Shown here in pieces: positions 61,914-64,000 of a stretch of DNA of 64,000 nucleotides. The notes under the pieces were generated by a model. It saw only the letters and a list, made by a program, of their open reading frames with translations. It did no database searches and was not told where the DNA came from. The first letter of the stretch is position 1; each line of letters opens with the position of its first letter. Location of the stretch: NCBI GenBank assembly GCA_031553595.1, contig JAVBLI010000036.1, forward strand, positions 27,997-91,996, given 5' to 3'. The translations under genes and the position numbers were made by a program. Source of the DNA: RGIG3701 sp031553595 (lineage in GTDB: Bacteria; Planctomycetota; Planctomycetia; Pirellulales; Thermoguttaceae).

Positions 61914-62033
61914 GGAATTTGGGAATGCGGAATGCGGAATACATCGCCGCCGCCTCTCTGGTCACGGGACGCGGGGTATGATATAATAGCGTTTGTCGGC
62001 CTCATTCCTCCTTCCTCATTCCCCTAACCCCTA
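61914..62033. repeat. Family 2 element, unit GGAATGC, interrupted by a promoter
   Basis: Left units GGGAATGCGGAATGCGGAATA at 61920-61940; right CCTCATTCCTCCTTCCTCATTCCCC at 62000-62024. The arms pair only partly and the space between contains the promoter of the next gene. Confidence 0.6.
61959..61987 (+). promoter_or_regulatory. Possible promoter for the isochorismatase-like gene
   Basis: TATAAT at 61982-61987, 17-base spacer, weak -35 TGGTCA at 61959-61964; start codon at 62045. Confidence 0.5.
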
Positions 62034-62044
62034 GACCTGAAGCC

Positions 62045-62644
62045 ATGAACGCAAAAGAAACCGCCGTTATTTTTATTGAATTTCAAAACGACTTCTGCTC
62101 GGAGGGCGGAAAGCTTTATGCCGCGGTGCAAGGCGAATTGCAGCGGAACGGGACGCTGGCCAACGCGCGGCGTCTGCTGGATGGCGCCCGCGAAAAGGGC
62201 TGTCTGGTAATTCACTGCCCGTTTTCGCTGGACGCAAAATGGGTTTCCGCGTGCGGCTGTACGGGCCTGCTGGCCGGCATCAGCGCAAACGAAATGTTCG
62301 CGCCCGGCACGTGGGGCCACGAAATCATCCCCGCCATGCTGCCCGCGGACGGCGAAATCGTTCTGCAAAAAAAGCGTGCGCTGAGTGCCTTCAGTCACAC
62401 GGATTTAGCGAAAATCCTCGTGGAAAAAGGCGTGAAAAACCTCGTCGTCTGCGGATTTTTGACGAATATCTGTGTGCAGGCCACGGCGTTTAGCGCGTAT
62501 GACAGCGGGCTGGAAACCCGCGTCGCCCTGAACGCGTGCTGCGCCACTTCTGAAACGCTGCAAAAATACGGCGAGGAAAATTACCCCCCGCTGCTGGGCG
62601 GCGAGGCGTGTGTGGACGAGATTCTCGCGGCGATTCAGGCTTAA
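62045..62644 (+). CDS. Isochorismatase-like cysteine hydrolase
   Basis: 199 residues. The cysteine hydrolase fold is clear, with the catalytic Asp in FIEFQNDF, Lys in VLQKKRALSAF and Cys in LVVCGFLTNICVQATAF. Such enzymes hydrolyse isochorismate, nicotinamide, carbamoylsarcosine or similar small molecules; substrate cannot be assigned. The next gene begins only 14 bases later and may be cotranscribed. Confidence 0.9.
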   Translation: MNAKETAVIFIEFQNDFCSEGGKLYAAVQGELQRNGTLANARRLLDGAREKGCLVIHCPFSLDAKWVSACGCTGLLAGISANEMFAPGTWGHEIIPAMLPADGEIVLQKKRALSAFSHTDLAKILVEKGVKNLVVCGFLTNICVQATAFSAYDSGLETRVALNACCATSETLQKYGEENYPPLLGGEACVDEILAAIQA

Positions 62645-62658
62645 AAGAAAGGGAAAAA

Positions 62659-63876
62659 ATGTGTAACGCAGTGAAGTGGGCGATCTGCCTGAGTGTATTC
62701 ATTTTCAGTGGTGGCGTGGCGCTGGCGGAAGAAACGGCTGAGCCCGCAGATGCGTGGACGGATCTGCTGATGAACCGGCATGACGGCTGGACCGGCGCGG
62801 ACGGCATTTTCACCGCGACCATGGACGGCGTCATTACCGAAGGTGTGGAAAAACGCCCCGCACAGCGGACGGTCTTCGTGTTCAGTGACACGCTCGTCGG
62901 GAAGGTGAATCGTCACACCCGGGAGCGTTCGGACACGCGGATGGTAAATCATTCCTTCGCGGCGCTGGAGGGAAGTACGCCGGACGCGGGGAAAATGACG
63001 TTTTTTTATCCCGGGGACGGCGTTTCGCGGGGGCTGCCGCTGAAGCCGGAAAAGGACGGCCAGTGGTACTGGCTCAGCGAGTGTTTCGTGCTGCCGGACG
63101 CGGGGGGAAATGCGTTTTTGTATGCGTTTTTGCTGCGGATGGAGAAAGCCGAGGACGGTGCGTTCGGGTTTCAGCATCTCGGCGTGGATCTGGCCCAGAT
63201 CGCGATAAAAGACGGGGAAATCGATTTTTCTTCGGCGAAAATTTTTCCGGATGATGAAAAAAATCCGCGGCTGGGGACGTACACCGGAGAGGAAACGTTC
63301 ATGCTCGGGGCCGGGGTGCTGGAAAATCTCACGGCGGTGGGTGTGCCCGAAGCGCAGGCGGATGGTTTCGTTTACGTTTACGGTTATCGCCAGAAGCGGG
63401 GCGGGCAGCGGGGGCTGATCGCGGCGCGTTTTCGCCCGGCAGAGGTGACGGATTTCGGGAAATGGCGGTATTTTGCCGGGGAAGATCGCTGGGCCGAGAA
63501 TCTGGCGGACGCGGTGGGAATGACGGCGGACATCGCGCCGGAGCTGTCCGTGACGCTGATTCTTTCCGGGCCGCGGGCGGGGAAATACGCGCTGATTTAT
63601 ACGCCGGGCACAATCGGCGGAAAAATCGCGCTGCGCGTCGCGGAGACCCCCGTGGGGCCTTTCGGGGAAGAACGCATCCTGTATGAAGAACCCGTCACCC
63701 GTGAGATCGGCCACGGGGCCTTTGCGTATAACGCGAAAGCGCACCCCGTCATCTCCCGCACCGGCGAGCTGATCATCACATATAACGTGAATTCCATGGA
63801 CGATTCGATGCGTATCTTCCGTCTCGGCGGGATTTACTTTCCCCGCTTTGTGCGTGTGAAAACGGCGGATTTTTGA
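62659..63876 (+). CDS. Secreted beta-propeller-like protein (DUF5005/DUF4185-like)
   Basis: 405 residues from ATG 62659 (signal peptide MCNAVKWAICLSVFIFSGGVALA; the longer frame would start inside the preceding gene). The mature part repeats blade-like segments: HDGWTGADGIFTATMDG, VFVFSDTLVG, WYWLSECFVLPD, FVYVYGYRQ and GHGAFAYNAKAHPVIS. This is the pattern of secreted DUF5005 or DUF4185 beta-propellers of gut bacteria, probably sugar-binding or glycan-processing. Assignment is by resemblance only. Confidence 0.7.
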   Translation: MCNAVKWAICLSVFIFSGGVALAEETAEPADAWTDLLMNRHDGWTGADGIFTATMDGVITEGVEKRPAQRTVFVFSDTLVGKVNRHTRERSDTRMVNHSFAALEGSTPDAGKMTFFYPGDGVSRGLPLKPEKDGQWYWLSECFVLPDAGGNAFLYAFLLRMEKAEDGAFGFQHLGVDLAQIAIKDGEIDFSSAKIFPDDEKNPRLGTYTGEETFMLGAGVLENLTAVGVPEAQADGFVYVYGYRQKRGGQRGLIAARFRPAEVTDFGKWRYFAGEDRWAENLADAVGMTADIAPELSVTLILSGPRAGKYALIYTPGTIGGKIALRVAETPVGPFGEERILYEEPVTREIGHGAFAYNAKAHPVISRTGELIITYNVNSMDDSMRIFRLGGIYFPRFVRVKTADF

Positions 63877-63912
63877 CGGGATTCGAGCGATTCAAAATCG
63901 TTGGTAACGCCT

Positions 63913-63962
63913 GGAAGCAACAACCGGAAGCGGAACGCAGTGAACAGCCCAGAACCGGTTAA
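63913..63962. repeat. Family 1 element, degenerate left arm
   Basis: GAAGCAACAACCGGAAGCGGAACGCAGTGA then AGAACCGGTTA follows the family 1 left arm with several changes; the right arm would lie beyond or near the window edge and is not seen by 64000. Confidence 0.55.
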
Positions 63963-64000
63963 AAAAGCACCGTGATTAAACAATTGAATACGGTGGAGGC

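Overview
The window looks like a chromosome segment of a Gram-negative member of the PVC superphylum, most likely Planctomycetota (inference, not proven). The evidence is LPS genes (kdsB, lpxD), a PEP-CTERM-tagged surface protein, Tat-exported Gfo/Idh/MocA and sugar-isomerase-like genes beside unusual glycoside hydrolases, an autotransporter with a C-terminal barrel, and a very small lipoprotein. Several well-formed -35/-10 promoters with 17-18 bp spacers can be read. No tRNA, rRNA, CRISPR array, transposase or phage gene was seen.

Region by region. 1-5.2 kb: three translationally coupled secreted ankyrin-repeat genes (first one cut by the window edge, second one with an apparent one-base frameshift in its signal peptide). 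5.1-12.4 kb: an octaheme cytochrome with HEAT and TPR repeats, purM, a YceH-family protein, and a three-gene operon for a membrane protein plus NapG-like and NapH-like ferredoxins. 12.4-19.1 kb: kdsB, proC, a tiny lipoprotein, ileS, a membrane protein. 19.3-34.1 kb: a surface and glycan-utilisation region with a PEP-CTERM beta-helix protein, a GH172 (DUF2961) enzyme, a beta-propeller/DUF6807 protein, an oxidoreductase and a TIM-barrel isomerase, a GH36 alpha-galactosidase and a DUF6067-like enzyme. 34.2-41.7 kb: housekeeping genes purN, nnrD, rnhA, katA, serC, lpxD and a GalT-like nucleotidyltransferase. 41.7-55.8 kb: a long minus-strand surface-polysaccharide operon (UbiA-type prenyltransferase, Wzt ABC ATPase, FkbM methyltransferase, phosphoribosyltransferase-HAD protein, five GT2 enzymes, CapA, TupA-like ATP-grasp, GT-B glycosyltransferase) divergent from rfbA. 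56.0-63.9 kb: a giant autotransporter, an isochorismatase-like hydrolase and a secreted beta-propeller-like protein.

The most unusual content is non-coding. Two families of dispersed hairpin elements occupy the intergenic spaces. Family 1 is a roughly 110-150 bp imperfect palindrome with ends resembling AGAACAGCAGCCGGG and CCCGGCTGCTGTTCTTG; it has two subtypes whose two arms change together. Family 2 consists of stem-loops whose arms are tandem 7-base units. The unit differs from locus to locus (types GATAATT, GGAATGA, GGATATA, GGACAAT), but the left arm of each locus complements its own right arm, and several copies share a loop motif GCAAGCGAGC. Family 2 sits almost always at the 3' end of a gene and supplies the stop codon of at least four genes and the start codon of one. 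No enzyme that could make or move either family is visible here.
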